DNA of 64,000 bases from positions 124,001-188,000 of the forward strand of contig NZ_JAHKPN010000002.1 in the NCBI RefSeq assembly GCF_018860545.1, written 5' to 3'. The notes beneath the pieces were generated by a model, which searched no databases, had not been told where the DNA came from, and worked only from the letters and a program-made list of their open reading frames with translations. Every line of letters starts with the position of its first letter. Within the stretch, counting starts at the first letter, position 1. A program made the position numbers and the translations under genes. Positions 27,351 through 34,398 of this stretch are shown here, in pieces. Source of the stretch: Winogradskyella psychrotolerans. Its GTDB lineage: Bacteria; Bacteroidota; Bacteroidia; Flavobacteriales; Flavobacteriaceae.

Positions 27351-28191
27351 AGTATTCGCTTAAAACATCAAATGAATTTGGTTTTTTACTTTTAAATTGT
27401 AACTCCTTAATACCCGAGTCATTAGAATATATAATACTCTCATATTTATCAGATATTCCAATTAGCTTTTTTTCAAGTTGATCTTTTGAAAAAGCAAAAA
27501 TGTTACCCACACTATTAAAATCGCTATAAAGATTTTTAAAGCTAATAGATTTACCATAATCCTTATTCTCTAAAATAATAAATAACACAAGCTCAATAGG
27601 AATATCCTCTTGTTTATTATTCTGAATTACATATTTAGTTGAATCTTTTTTCTTGATTTCCTGAACTAACTCAAGATCTGATAAAATTCCAGAAAAACTA
27701 TCTTCAATATTCTTTTCGTTTTTAGAATAGTAGGTTCTGGTAAATACTGAAAAGTCTTTGGCTAAAGTATTTTCATTTAAACCAGAATCAATACCTTCAA
27801 CATAAGTAAGAAAGTTCTCTTTATTAAATTCAGGTTTTAGTTTTCTAAGTTGATTAAATATTATTGAATAAATAGAAGAGTAATTATTAACAACTAGCAA
27901 GTAATGTAATAACCACAGTGAAACTTCATTTTCAAGATATTTATCCTTTCCATTTTCGTCATTAAATAGAAAATTTGCAATATCAGTAGCATCTTCATTT
28001 TCAATATCAATAATATAAAAAACTTTCAACCAGAATCTAATTGAGCTAACCATATTTCTTCCTACACCTAAATCAATACATGCTTCATCAACGAATTTTC
28101 CTTCTCTTTTTACAAAATCATATCCTTTTTTCAACCATAAACCTTTACATGGAAAGGTTTCGTGTCCTGAAAAAATAAGTCTATCATTCAT
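27343..28191 (-). CDS. sspB: DUF4007-family protein, SspB-like
   Basis: The protein is 282 residues from the ATG at 28,191. This start is preferred over the one at 28,227 because family members begin near the conserved block LIFSGHETFPCKGLWLKKG, here 4 residues after that ATG. This block is the DUF4007 signature as I recall it, and SspB, the DNA nickase of the Ssp phosphorothioation system, belongs to that family to my knowledge. The rest is winged-helix-like and helical (LGVGRNMVSSIRFWLKV, then ISFKNLYSDFNSVG near the end). It is the first gene of the coupled minus-strand operon. A nicking function is known for SspB and only inferred here. Confidence 0.65.
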   Translation of the reverse strand: MNDRLIFSGHETFPCKGLWLKKGYDFVKREGKFVDEACIDLGVGRNMVSSIRFWLKVFYIIDIENEDATDIANFLFNDENGKDKYLENEVSLWLLHYLLVVNNYSSIYSIIFNQLRKLKPEFNKENFLTYVEGIDSGLNENTLAKDFSVFTRTYYSKNEKNIEDSFSGILSDLELVQEIKKKDSTKYVIQNNKQEDIPIELVLFIILENKDYGKSISFKNLYSDFNSVGNIFAFSKDQLEKKLIGISDKYESIIYSNDSGIKELQFKSKKPNSFDVLSEYYG

Positions 28192-28408
28192 ACTTTTTAA
28201 TCTTATCAATTTTTTGTAAAAGTACAATTTTCATAGAGATTATATTTAGTGCGTAAAACTATTAACAAGTTACAATAGGGTTGTTAAAACTAAAATTCAC
28301 TAACACAATTTTAGCATATAATTGAGCTCATTATTAACTGCTAATCTAGAACCCTTTAATAACGCAGGTTAAAAGAAATATGAAGTAGTCCACAAAGTAT
28401 TAACCTCG

Positions 28409-29074
28409 CTATTCCCATTCCTCAAATCCAAGTATTTTCGATCTTTTCAATACCCATTCCCCATTTGAATTTTGAATGTGAGTTATATCTAAAATCTTAT
28501 TACCGTTTTTAAACTCACAAGTAATAATTACTTTTTGGCTCTTACAATACCCTATACGATGTTGGTATTTCTTTAGTAGTTGGTATTCCTGAAGTTGTTT
28601 TGTCCAATTTGTGATACTTTCTTCACAAGCATTTAGTCTCTTTGAAGTATAGCTTCTTTTTGCAAAATACTCTCTTCTCCCTTTGCTAAGCGAGTTGTAT
28701 TCTCCCCACAACAGTTTCGCTCCTGTTGATAATTGTTTATGATTGTATATCTCAAAAGGCAAGAATATTTCTCTTTTATCCTTAGCCTGATGCTCTTTAT
28801 GTTTATCCGTTAAAGTGTATTTAGATTTATCTTTTAACAAGTATCCTTTTTTAACAAGATTCTTTCTGCAGTACGAAATAATATTAGGATGAAGATTAAA
28901 TAGCTGACCTGTTTTTGAATTGGTAAGCTTGGTATACCCTTTTTTAGATTGATAAGTATAATCTAACCCTAGAATTAGTTTCTCATTAAACGATAATTCA
29001 TTACTTGAAAGTATTGTTGCAGGAATTTTTAGAACTAGTTGCTTGTTCTCTTTAGAATGGAGATTGTTGTACAT
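28409..29074 (-). CDS. Winged-helix DNA-binding protein, candidate replication initiator or regulator
   Basis: The 221-residue protein probably has two winged helices: residues 15-95 (KIPATILSSNELSFNEKLILG, GQLFNLHPNIISYCRKNLVKKGYL) and 100-180 (LPFEIYNHKQLSTGAKLLWGE ... KRLNACEESITNWTKQLQ). This duplicated plan is seen in Rep proteins of iteron plasmids and in phage replisome organisers. The gene reads away from a cluster of iteron-like repeats (29,167-29,305) whose nearest copy is about 90 bases upstream of its start, the standard arrangement for a Rep that binds and autoregulates through its origin. No Rep family can be named with certainty. Confidence 0.5.
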   Translation of the reverse strand: MYNNLHSKENKQLVLKIPATILSSNELSFNEKLILGLDYTYQSKKGYTKLTNSKTGQLFNLHPNIISYCRKNLVKKGYLLKDKSKYTLTDKHKEHQAKDKREIFLPFEIYNHKQLSTGAKLLWGEYNSLSKGRREYFAKRSYTSKRLNACEESITNWTKQLQEYQLLKKYQHRIGYCKSQKVIITCEFKNGNKILDITHIQNSNGEWVLKRSKILGFEEWE

Positions 29075-29166
29075 CTTAATACTAATTTTTAAAAGGAAGC
29101 TGTCGACCCAAAAAGACGCTTCCTTTTTTTATTTTATGATGTAACTATCACTAACTTTTGTTAATT

Positions 29167-29305
29167 CACCAATTTTGCATTTCATTTTTGATAATCATGC
29201 CATTATTTTCACAAAACACACCAATTTTGCATTTCATTATTACCAATTATCCATTTCATTTCACACCATTTGTGATTTTCAAATACACCAATCTTGCACT
29301 TATAA
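29167..29305. repeat. Iteron-like direct repeats, possible replication origin
   Basis: Five copies of a CACCAATTTTGCATTTCATT-type unit start at 29,167, 29,219, 29,241, 29,264 and 29,286. The first two are identical over 20 bases, the third has 3 differences, and the last two are more degenerate. The last four starts are 22, 23 and 22 bases apart, about two helical turns, so a protein binding them would sit on one face of the DNA. This is the usual layout of plasmid iterons. They lie upstream of the winged-helix gene at 28,409-29,074. Confidence 0.6.
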
Positions 29306-29345
29306 TTAAATAGTTAGTTAAAAAAAGAATTAAAGAAAAGAAGTG

Positions 29346-29394
29346 GCGAATAACTTGTTGTAACACCTTCGGCTAACAACAGCCAGTCATTCGC
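29346..29394 (-). terminator. Long imperfect hairpin, possible terminator of the minus-strand gene at 29,417
   Basis: GCGAAT (29,346-29,351) and ATTCGC (29,389-29,394) close an imperfect stem that also holds GTTGT/ACAAC inner pairs. On the minus strand it follows the 29,417 stop by about 23 bases and is followed by a T-rich run. The inner stem is irregular, so a structured element of the origin region is an alternative. Confidence 0.35.
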
Positions 29395-29416
29395 TTTTCA
29401 TTTTTATCAATAAAAA

Positions 29417-29899
29417 CTAATAATCACTCGCTAACATTAGCGTACAGTAATTGTCTAGTTTAGAATACTGGTTACTTTCAATCATCTGTTTATTCAATTG
29501 ATCTATAAAAAATAATTTACAATCCTGTTCAATATGATAATATGACTGTAAATAATCAATACCCTTATGTTGTTTAACTAAATCCTGTGTAAATGTATAG
29601 ATCTCAAATATTTCATCTGTGGTCAATAAGTTCTGAACGGATTGCGTAATGTAGAATGTTCCTTTGAAGAAATATTCTCCTTTGTTTTCCTGTAACTTAT
29701 ACTCTAAGTTATTTCTGAACGAAAATCTACTTATAAGATATCCTAAGTCTTCATTAGAATAACTTAAGTGTTTGGCAATAGCTTCATTCGTATAGTGTAT
29801 TTCCTTTAATTGTAAATACACATTGTAGTCAGCAATGTCTTTTTGGTTTTGCGTTTCCTTATATAAATCCATGATAAAAGTTTTGGTAACCTTCACCAT
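29417..29899 (-). CDS. Hypothetical island protein
   Basis: The 160-residue protein belongs to no family I recognise. It is soluble and mixed alpha/beta, with an HTH-like segment near the start (NEAIAKHLSYSNEDLGYLISRFSF reads like a helix-turn-helix, residues about 38-60). A second ATG at 29,872 (MDLYKETQ) may be the true start. It lies between the integrase block and the iterons on the same strand, which suggests a part in maintenance or control of the island. Confidence 0.45.
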   Translation of the reverse strand: MVKVTKTFIMDLYKETQNQKDIADYNVYLQLKEIHYTNEAIAKHLSYSNEDLGYLISRFSFRNNLEYKLQENKGEYFFKGTFYITQSVQNLLTTDEIFEIYTFTQDLVKQHKGIDYLQSYYHIEQDCKLFFIDQLNKQMIESNQYSKLDNYCTLMLASDY

Positions 29900-30098
29900 T
29901 TTTACCCATAAAAGATAACTGTTGCATATCTTTTTTATTAGAGTGGTCTTTATCCTATAAAAGCAATAATAACTTGCAAGTTAGCTTTATAGAGAGGTTA
30001 TGTCGTATTTCTTTTGTACGAAGAACTGCTTAAAGCAAGATCTTCAGAAGTTTCTTTGAGTACCTTCCTCTTTAATAAAAAGACACTGAAAGAAACTT
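29900..30098. other. Short gap with no clear gene
   Basis: The interval between the 160-residue gene and the remnant ending at 30,099 is AT-rich. A 22-codon frame on the minus strand overlaps the start of the 29,899 gene, but nothing supports it. No strong hairpin or repeat was noticed. Confidence 0.4.
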
Positions 30099-30233
30099 TT
30101 ACTTTTTAAATTGGTTACCTTTAAGTATGGAGGTCTTACATTCAATTGTATTTGAATCTATAATGTCAAACACTAAAATACCTTCTGAATCTTCACCATA
30201 AATTTTACTGTATTTAGGCTTATACTCTAAATT
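30099..30233 (-). pseudogene. In-frame continuation of the 30,234-30,830 gene after a TAA
   Basis: Directly after the TAA at 30,236-30,234 the same frame stays open for 44 more codons (NLEYKPKYSKIYGEDSEGIL ... KGNQFKK) before a second TAA at 30,101-30,099. The peptide has normal protein-like composition and no start codon of its own. It looks like the original C-terminus of the upstream gene, cut off by a nonsense change, or reached by readthrough. Confidence 0.5.
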
Positions 30234-30830
30234 TTAACCACTAGGTTTTATACCATTTTCAATCAAGTACTGTTTTCCATGGTTATATTTAGAGAACTTA
30301 TCAATACATATTGATTTTACCTTATTGGATTTTAAATACTCAATACTTGTGGGAAATTCAATAATAACTGCCTCTAATGTTTTATGACATAAATTAACCT
30401 TAATCAGTTTTAGAAAACCAATTGATGATTCTTTGCTCGTTACATATTTTTCAAATAATTCGAGCTTTTCATTATCATCAGTCAACGAGTTCCATTTCGG
30501 TTTTAAACGTTTGGGATGATATACTCCCTTAGTTCCCATATTCTGAACACGCTCATCAATAATTCTAATCAATTGTTTTTTCGATATCGGATTCTTTGAC
30601 TTAGTAGTTAATTCAATATCTTTCATTTTGGTATTTGTGTCAATCTGATTTCCTGATTTTGTTTCAAACTCTCGTGGTCCAAGTCTGAAATGTTTTGGTT
30701 TAATTTTGGTAACACTAACGCCTAATACGGTTGTTGTATCAAACCTAGTAAATGGAACGTCCCTATCTTCTAAGTATGCAATAAAGTCTTTTTGTCCCAT
30801 GACTTTAAAATTGGTTCTTTTTCCACTCAT
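30234..30830 (-). CDS. Hypothetical island protein, probably truncated
   Basis: The 198-residue, lysine-rich protein starts MSGKRTNFKVMGQKDFIAYL. I do not recognise a domain. The stretch KNPISKKQLIRIIDERVQNMGTKG and the final FPTSIEYLKSNKVKSICIDKF suggest a compact nucleic-acid-associated protein, without proof. The TAA that ends it is followed in the same frame by 44 sense codons, so the native protein may have been about 243 residues. It lies 77 bases after the integrase stop on the same strand. Confidence 0.5.
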   Translation of the reverse strand: MSGKRTNFKVMGQKDFIAYLEDRDVPFTRFDTTTVLGVSVTKIKPKHFRLGPREFETKSGNQIDTNTKMKDIELTTKSKNPISKKQLIRIIDERVQNMGTKGVYHPKRLKPKWNSLTDDNEKLELFEKYVTSKESSIGFLKLIKVNLCHKTLEAVIIEFPTSIEYLKSNKVKSICIDKFSKYNHGKQYLIENGIKPSG

Positions 30831-30907
30831 TATGTTTAGTTTTTAAAGATTTTTAAATTGAATTTGTTCCGTCTACTTTTATATTTAAAATGCTAAGAGG
30901 TATCAAC

Positions 30908-32089
30908 CTATGCTGATTGTTCTAGGTACCTCAGCATCATTTCGGCATTCTCATCCTGTGACACCTTTATGTAAGTTGAAAATGCTCTTTCTGTTCGGTG
31001 ACCTGTAATGTTCATAATTACTCGTGATGGAATACCTCGTTTGAACATATTAGTTGCAAATGAACGTCTTGCAGTATGGGTAGTTATAAGTTCATATTTA
31101 GAAAATGTCTGATCAATACGTTCCCTACCTTTGGTTCTCACTTTTAAAAAACTATTATCGATTTTAGCGCGTCTACCTATTTCCTTTAGGTGTTTATTCA
31201 TCGTTTGATTAACACATGATTTTGGTAAGCTATTTGCATTGTCTTTATATTTTTCCATAATATTCTTGACAAAAGGCATAAGAGGAATAGTTACCCAATC
31301 GTTGGTTTTAATTGTTTTAACTTTAAAAGTGTTATCGACAATATGTTCTTTCTTGAGTTCGCTGAAATCACTAAAACGCAATCCTGTATAGCATCCAACT
31401 ATGAATAAGTCTCTAACACGTTCCAATGATTTACTATAACTTAAATCAAGGTCTATCATACGTTGTAACTCTTCTTCACTGAGGTAGATATTATTGACTT
31501 CCTCTCTCACAGTTTTAAAATTCTTGTTTTTGTACATCAGGTGAGTGTTATACCCCTTGTCTGTAGCATCATTTAATATCACTTTCATATTTTTAATCAC
31601 TCTTCCAAATCCATTGTTTAAAAAACCTTGAACACCTGTATAAAACTCTTGGAAGTCATAGTAGAAATCCATATCGATATTATGCCAATCAAGTTGTGTT
31701 GCAGAATATCTCTCATATTTCCTTAATTGATTGAGTACAGTACGATATGTTTTTAATGTACCTGCGCTTTTACTTTTTTTACTAATTTCAACGTAATGTT
31801 CTGCATATTCAAAAAACGTGTACTGTGTTTTCTTCTGTTGTTCTAATTTTGTTTCATTATAAAGAGACTTTACATAAGTTGTAGTTGGGTCTTCTCCATT
31901 AATTAATAGGCCATTAACAATATCATCCCCCTTTTGCTTTATAGTAGTTAGATAAATATTGAATCGATCTGAACCCGAATAGCACCTTTTAACTTTTTGG
32001 TTTTTAGCATCCCAATACTCATCTCTAATATTTTTGTGAGTAGTAAAATATGTTACCTTTTTCTTATGTGTATACCGAAGCATAAGCAT
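30908..32089 (-). CDS. Tyrosine site-specific recombinase (island integrase), N-terminally interrupted
   Basis: The 393-residue frame contains a SAM-like core-binding domain (about 85-185) and the catalytic domain with R in YTGLRFSDFSEL, HTARRSFATNMF (H338, R341), TGHRTERAFSTYIKV (H364, nucleophile Y373). These are the R..HxxR..H..Y residues of phage-type integrases, which break and rejoin DNA at att sites. The arm-binding N-terminus is broken: an ATG at 32,155 begins the family-typical MATLKFVLNKSQ..., but a TAA at 32,095-32,093 stops it 20 codons in. The frame then resumes with MLMLRYTHKKKVTYF. The listed start is the first ATG after that stop. Catalytic residues are intact, but arm-site binding may be impaired. 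Confidence 0.85.
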   Translation of the reverse strand: MLMLRYTHKKKVTYFTTHKNIRDEYWDAKNQKVKRCYSGSDRFNIYLTTIKQKGDDIVNGLLINGEDPTTTYVKSLYNETKLEQQKKTQYTFFEYAEHYVEISKKSKSAGTLKTYRTVLNQLRKYERYSATQLDWHNIDMDFYYDFQEFYTGVQGFLNNGFGRVIKNMKVILNDATDKGYNTHLMYKNKNFKTVREEVNNIYLSEEELQRMIDLDLSYSKSLERVRDLFIVGCYTGLRFSDFSELKKEHIVDNTFKVKTIKTNDWVTIPLMPFVKNIMEKYKDNANSLPKSCVNQTMNKHLKEIGRRAKIDNSFLKVRTKGRERIDQTFSKYELITTHTARRSFATNMFKRGIPSRVIMNITGHRTERAFSTYIKVSQDENAEMMLRYLEQSA

Positions 32090-32092
32090 AGA

Positions 32093-32155
32093 TTATGGGC
32101 TATTAGTTTTCTTTTGATGTTGCGATTTGTTTAGTACAAATTTTAATGTTGCCAT
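32093..32155 (-). pseudogene. Detached N-terminal piece of the integrase
   Basis: From the ATG at 32,155 the frame reads MATLKFVLNKSQHQKKTNSP and then TAA. It is in the same frame as the integrase that restarts at 32,089. The peptide matches the first beta strand of the Arm-DNA-binding domain common in Bacteroidota integrases, so this is the true beginning of the gene separated by a nonsense codon. Confidence 0.65.
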
Positions 32156-32171
32156 AATTTTACAGTTTTAT

Positions 32172-32208
32172 GGGACCAACCATACGGCTTATTTTGACGA
32201 AAGGTCCC
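32172..32208. promoter_or_regulatory. Inverted repeat GGGACC/GGTCCC in front of the integrase
   Basis: GGGACC (32,172-32,177) and GGTCCC (32,203-32,208) form an inverted repeat with a 25-base spacer, 17 bases upstream of the original integrase start. The left arm, TGGGACCA, equals the last 8 bases of the tRNA acceptor end. It may be a control or recombinase site, or chance. Confidence 0.3.
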
Positions 32209-32227
32209 TAGTTTAAATATTAATCAG

Positions 32228-33094
32228 TTATCTTTTTAAGTGTTTTGTGTTATAAGTAGCTTCTAATTCAAGTAGCGTTTTTTTACGTTTGCTTTTTTGA
32301 GAAGGTGATAATTCCATTTTTTCTAATAGACTAGTTGTTTTAGTGTAAATAGGAATACCTAATTCCTGCTCCACATTTTTAAGTGTAGCGAACAGAATGT
32401 GATTTATTGAGGCTTCAATAGGTAGATATTGGTCTTCACTCTTAATGAGCAACTGTTTCAAATACGTATTTAATGTTTTACTAAGGGAAACAAAGGTTTG
32501 AGGCAGGCACAACTCTTCTACTTTTAAATGCGTTGGTTTTAAATCTTTGATTTCATATTTAATTAAATGCCCATTAGGATATTGACTTAGCGAAAATGTC
32601 TTCTTACGTTTGGCGTTTACAATAGGATCATATACTTTCAAGTGAAATCCTCTCGTATTACCAAACATTTTCATTGTTGGAGTGGCTTTCTCTAACTTAT
32701 AATCCTTTAGTCCGATAAGTGAGTTTATATAATCCTTTGAAGAATTTTCAATCTTTTGATAAGCCCCAAACTCCAATTCTATCACTTTTGCCTCTGTTAA
32801 GTCAATACCTAATATGTCTGATAACGATTTCATTGCTTTTAATAAATCTAGTGAGTCAAACGCCTTAAAATTATGCCCATAAATGAGATACGGTATACTT
32901 GAACGAATAGTGATGTTTTTTCCGCCATCTATAAATAAATCAAAATTCTTATCAAAAAACTGACCATCAGACACCAATAAATAATGATTGGTTAAATTTT
33001 TATGAGGCTTTAGCGAATGCCAATTTATAAGACTTGAATTAACGTTATATAGCTTAACCTTAATAAAGTCATAGTGATAGTTAAATAGTTCCAT
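32228..33094 (-). CDS. Candidate gene II/X-family replication initiator
   Basis: The 288-residue protein has an N-terminal half resembling phage/plasmid replication proteins of the gene II/X family. The segment SIPYLIYGHNFKAFDSLDLL, followed by a helix and LSDILGIDLTEAKVIELEFG, matches the SLPKFLyGNN...KLSdiLgv...A.vtrld pattern I associate with that family. These proteins nick one strand and start rolling-circle replication. No obvious catalytic Tyr pair can be pointed to here, so the call is tentative. It lies 11 bases after the polymerase gene and 72 bases before the integrase start, within the replication block. Confidence 0.45.
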   Translation of the reverse strand: MELFNYHYDFIKVKLYNVNSSLINWHSLKPHKNLTNHYLLVSDGQFFDKNFDLFIDGGKNITIRSSIPYLIYGHNFKAFDSLDLLKAMKSLSDILGIDLTEAKVIELEFGAYQKIENSSKDYINSLIGLKDYKLEKATPTMKMFGNTRGFHLKVYDPIVNAKRKKTFSLSQYPNGHLIKYEIKDLKPTHLKVEELCLPQTFVSLSKTLNTYLKQLLIKSEDQYLPIEASINHILFATLKNVEQELGIPIYTKTTSLLEKMELSPSQKSKRKKTLLELEATYNTKHLKR

Positions 33095-33105
33095 ATTGTT
33101 TTCGT

Positions 33106-34398
33106 TTAATGAGCCATAGCCCAGTTATGTCCTTTATCTAAACCAACTTCTAATGGTATAGATAGTCTAACCACGTTTTCCATCGTATTTTTAACTAAGG
33201 TTTCCATAACCCCCATTTCGTCATCAGGTACTTCAAATAATAATTCATCGTGGACTTGAAGTACTAATTTTGATTTTAAGTTTTTGATTTTTATCTGCTC
33301 ATCACAGGCAACCATGGCCATCTTAATAATGTCAGCTGCTGTTCCTTGAATTGGTGAGTTCATAGCCAAACGTTTACCTGCATTACGTTCTGATAGTTTA
33401 CTTGATGATAATTGCGGAATTGGTCTACGTCTTCCATATATAGTCTCTGAATAACCATTACTGTCTGCAACAGTAATCAAACTGTCCAAGCAGGTTTTCA
33501 CACCACTAAAACGTATAAAATATGCGTCCATAATTTCCTGCGCTTGCTCAACAGAATGTGGTTTTCCTGTAATCTCTGTAAGTGATGCTGATAAACCAAA
33601 AGCAGTTTTACCATAGATTAATCCAAAATTGATGCTCTTTGCAATGGAACGTTGTTCATTAGTTACTTCTGAATATTTAATATTGAACACTTCCGAAGCA
33701 GTTAATCTGTGTACATCTAAATTCTTCCCATTGGTATCTTTGGTGGTGTATGCTTTTAGTAGATATTCATCTTGACTCATATCAGTAACTACTCGAATTT
33801 CAATCTGAGAATAATCGGCACAGATAAACTGGCAACCTTTCTTGGGAATGAACATCTCTCTAAATCTTGATTCTAATATTATTAGCTCATTGATTTCTCC
33901 GTCATTAAGCTTGACATTGGGTATGTTCTGTAAATTAGGCTTACTACAACTGAACCGTCCTGTTGCTGTGCCTGATTGATTAAATTGACCGTGGAGCCTT
34001 TTAGTTATTGGATTAACATTCTGCAGTTGTTTACAGAAGTTTATTAGACTAATGGTTTTACGATAATCCAACAATAATGGAACTATCTCATGCTGATTTA
34101 TTAACTTTTTCAAGTGTGATTTATCCGTGGAATAGCAACCGTTCTTACCAACTTTATCAATTTTAGGCTGTAACTGAAGTGTCTCAAACAATAGTTTGTG
34201 TAATTGTGGAGGACTCTCTAGGTTAATTTCATCTTCAGTAAAAGCTTGTATTTGTCGTATTAATTTTTCATTGAATTTCTTGAGCTGCTTAAGAGTTTGT
34301 TTACATTTTTTAACGTCTATCTTTACACCATCAAGTTCCATCTTCATTACAACATGAAGGGTTTTATATTCTAAGTCTAGTATATCTTGGTTCATCAT
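33106..34398 (-). CDS. Family A DNA polymerase domain without exonuclease
   Basis: The 430-residue protein is a complete Pol I-type polymerase domain: TGRFSCSKPNLQNIP (about 146-160), motif A FICADYSQIEIRVV (catalytic D195), motif B RSIAKSINFGLIYGK (R250, K254, Y262), and motif C LVLQVHDELLFEVP (catalytic D). It lacks both the 5' nuclease and the 3'-5' exonuclease. Its first residues (LDLEYKTLHVVMKMELDGVKID) match the exonuclease-polymerase linker of Pol I. The missing exonuclease is at the end of the preceding gene. That gene stops with TAA at 34,401-34,399, this one starts ATGATG at 34,398, and both are in the same frame. Probable replicase of the island. Confidence 0.9.
   Translation of the reverse strand: MMNQDILDLEYKTLHVVMKMELDGVKIDVKKCKQTLKQLKKFNEKLIRQIQAFTEDEINLESPPQLHKLLFETLQLQPKIDKVGKNGCYSTDKSHLKKLINQHEIVPLLLDYRKTISLINFCKQLQNVNPITKRLHGQFNQSGTATGRFSCSKPNLQNIPNVKLNDGEINELIILESRFREMFIPKKGCQFICADYSQIEIRVVTDMSQDEYLLKAYTTKDTNGKNLDVHRLTASEVFNIKYSEVTNEQRSIAKSINFGLIYGKTAFGLSASLTEITGKPHSVEQAQEIMDAYFIRFSGVKTCLDSLITVADSNGYSETIYGRRRPIPQLSSSKLSERNAGKRLAMNSPIQGTAADIIKMAMVACDEQIKIKNLKSKLVLQVHDELLFEVPDDEMGVMETLVKNTMENVVRLSIPLEVGLDKGHNWAMAH

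Noticed and set aside
22988..28191. Assignment to Dnd (DndBCDE) or BREX type 4
   Set aside because: A PAPS-reductase-like gene occurs in both, but DndD/DndE, PglZ and BrxL are absent, and DUF4007 next to the ATPase fits Ssp better.
29876..29930. 22-codon open frame overlapping the start of the 29,899 gene
   Set aside because: Too short, overlaps another start, and is preceded in frame by a stop with no coding-like extension that I trust.
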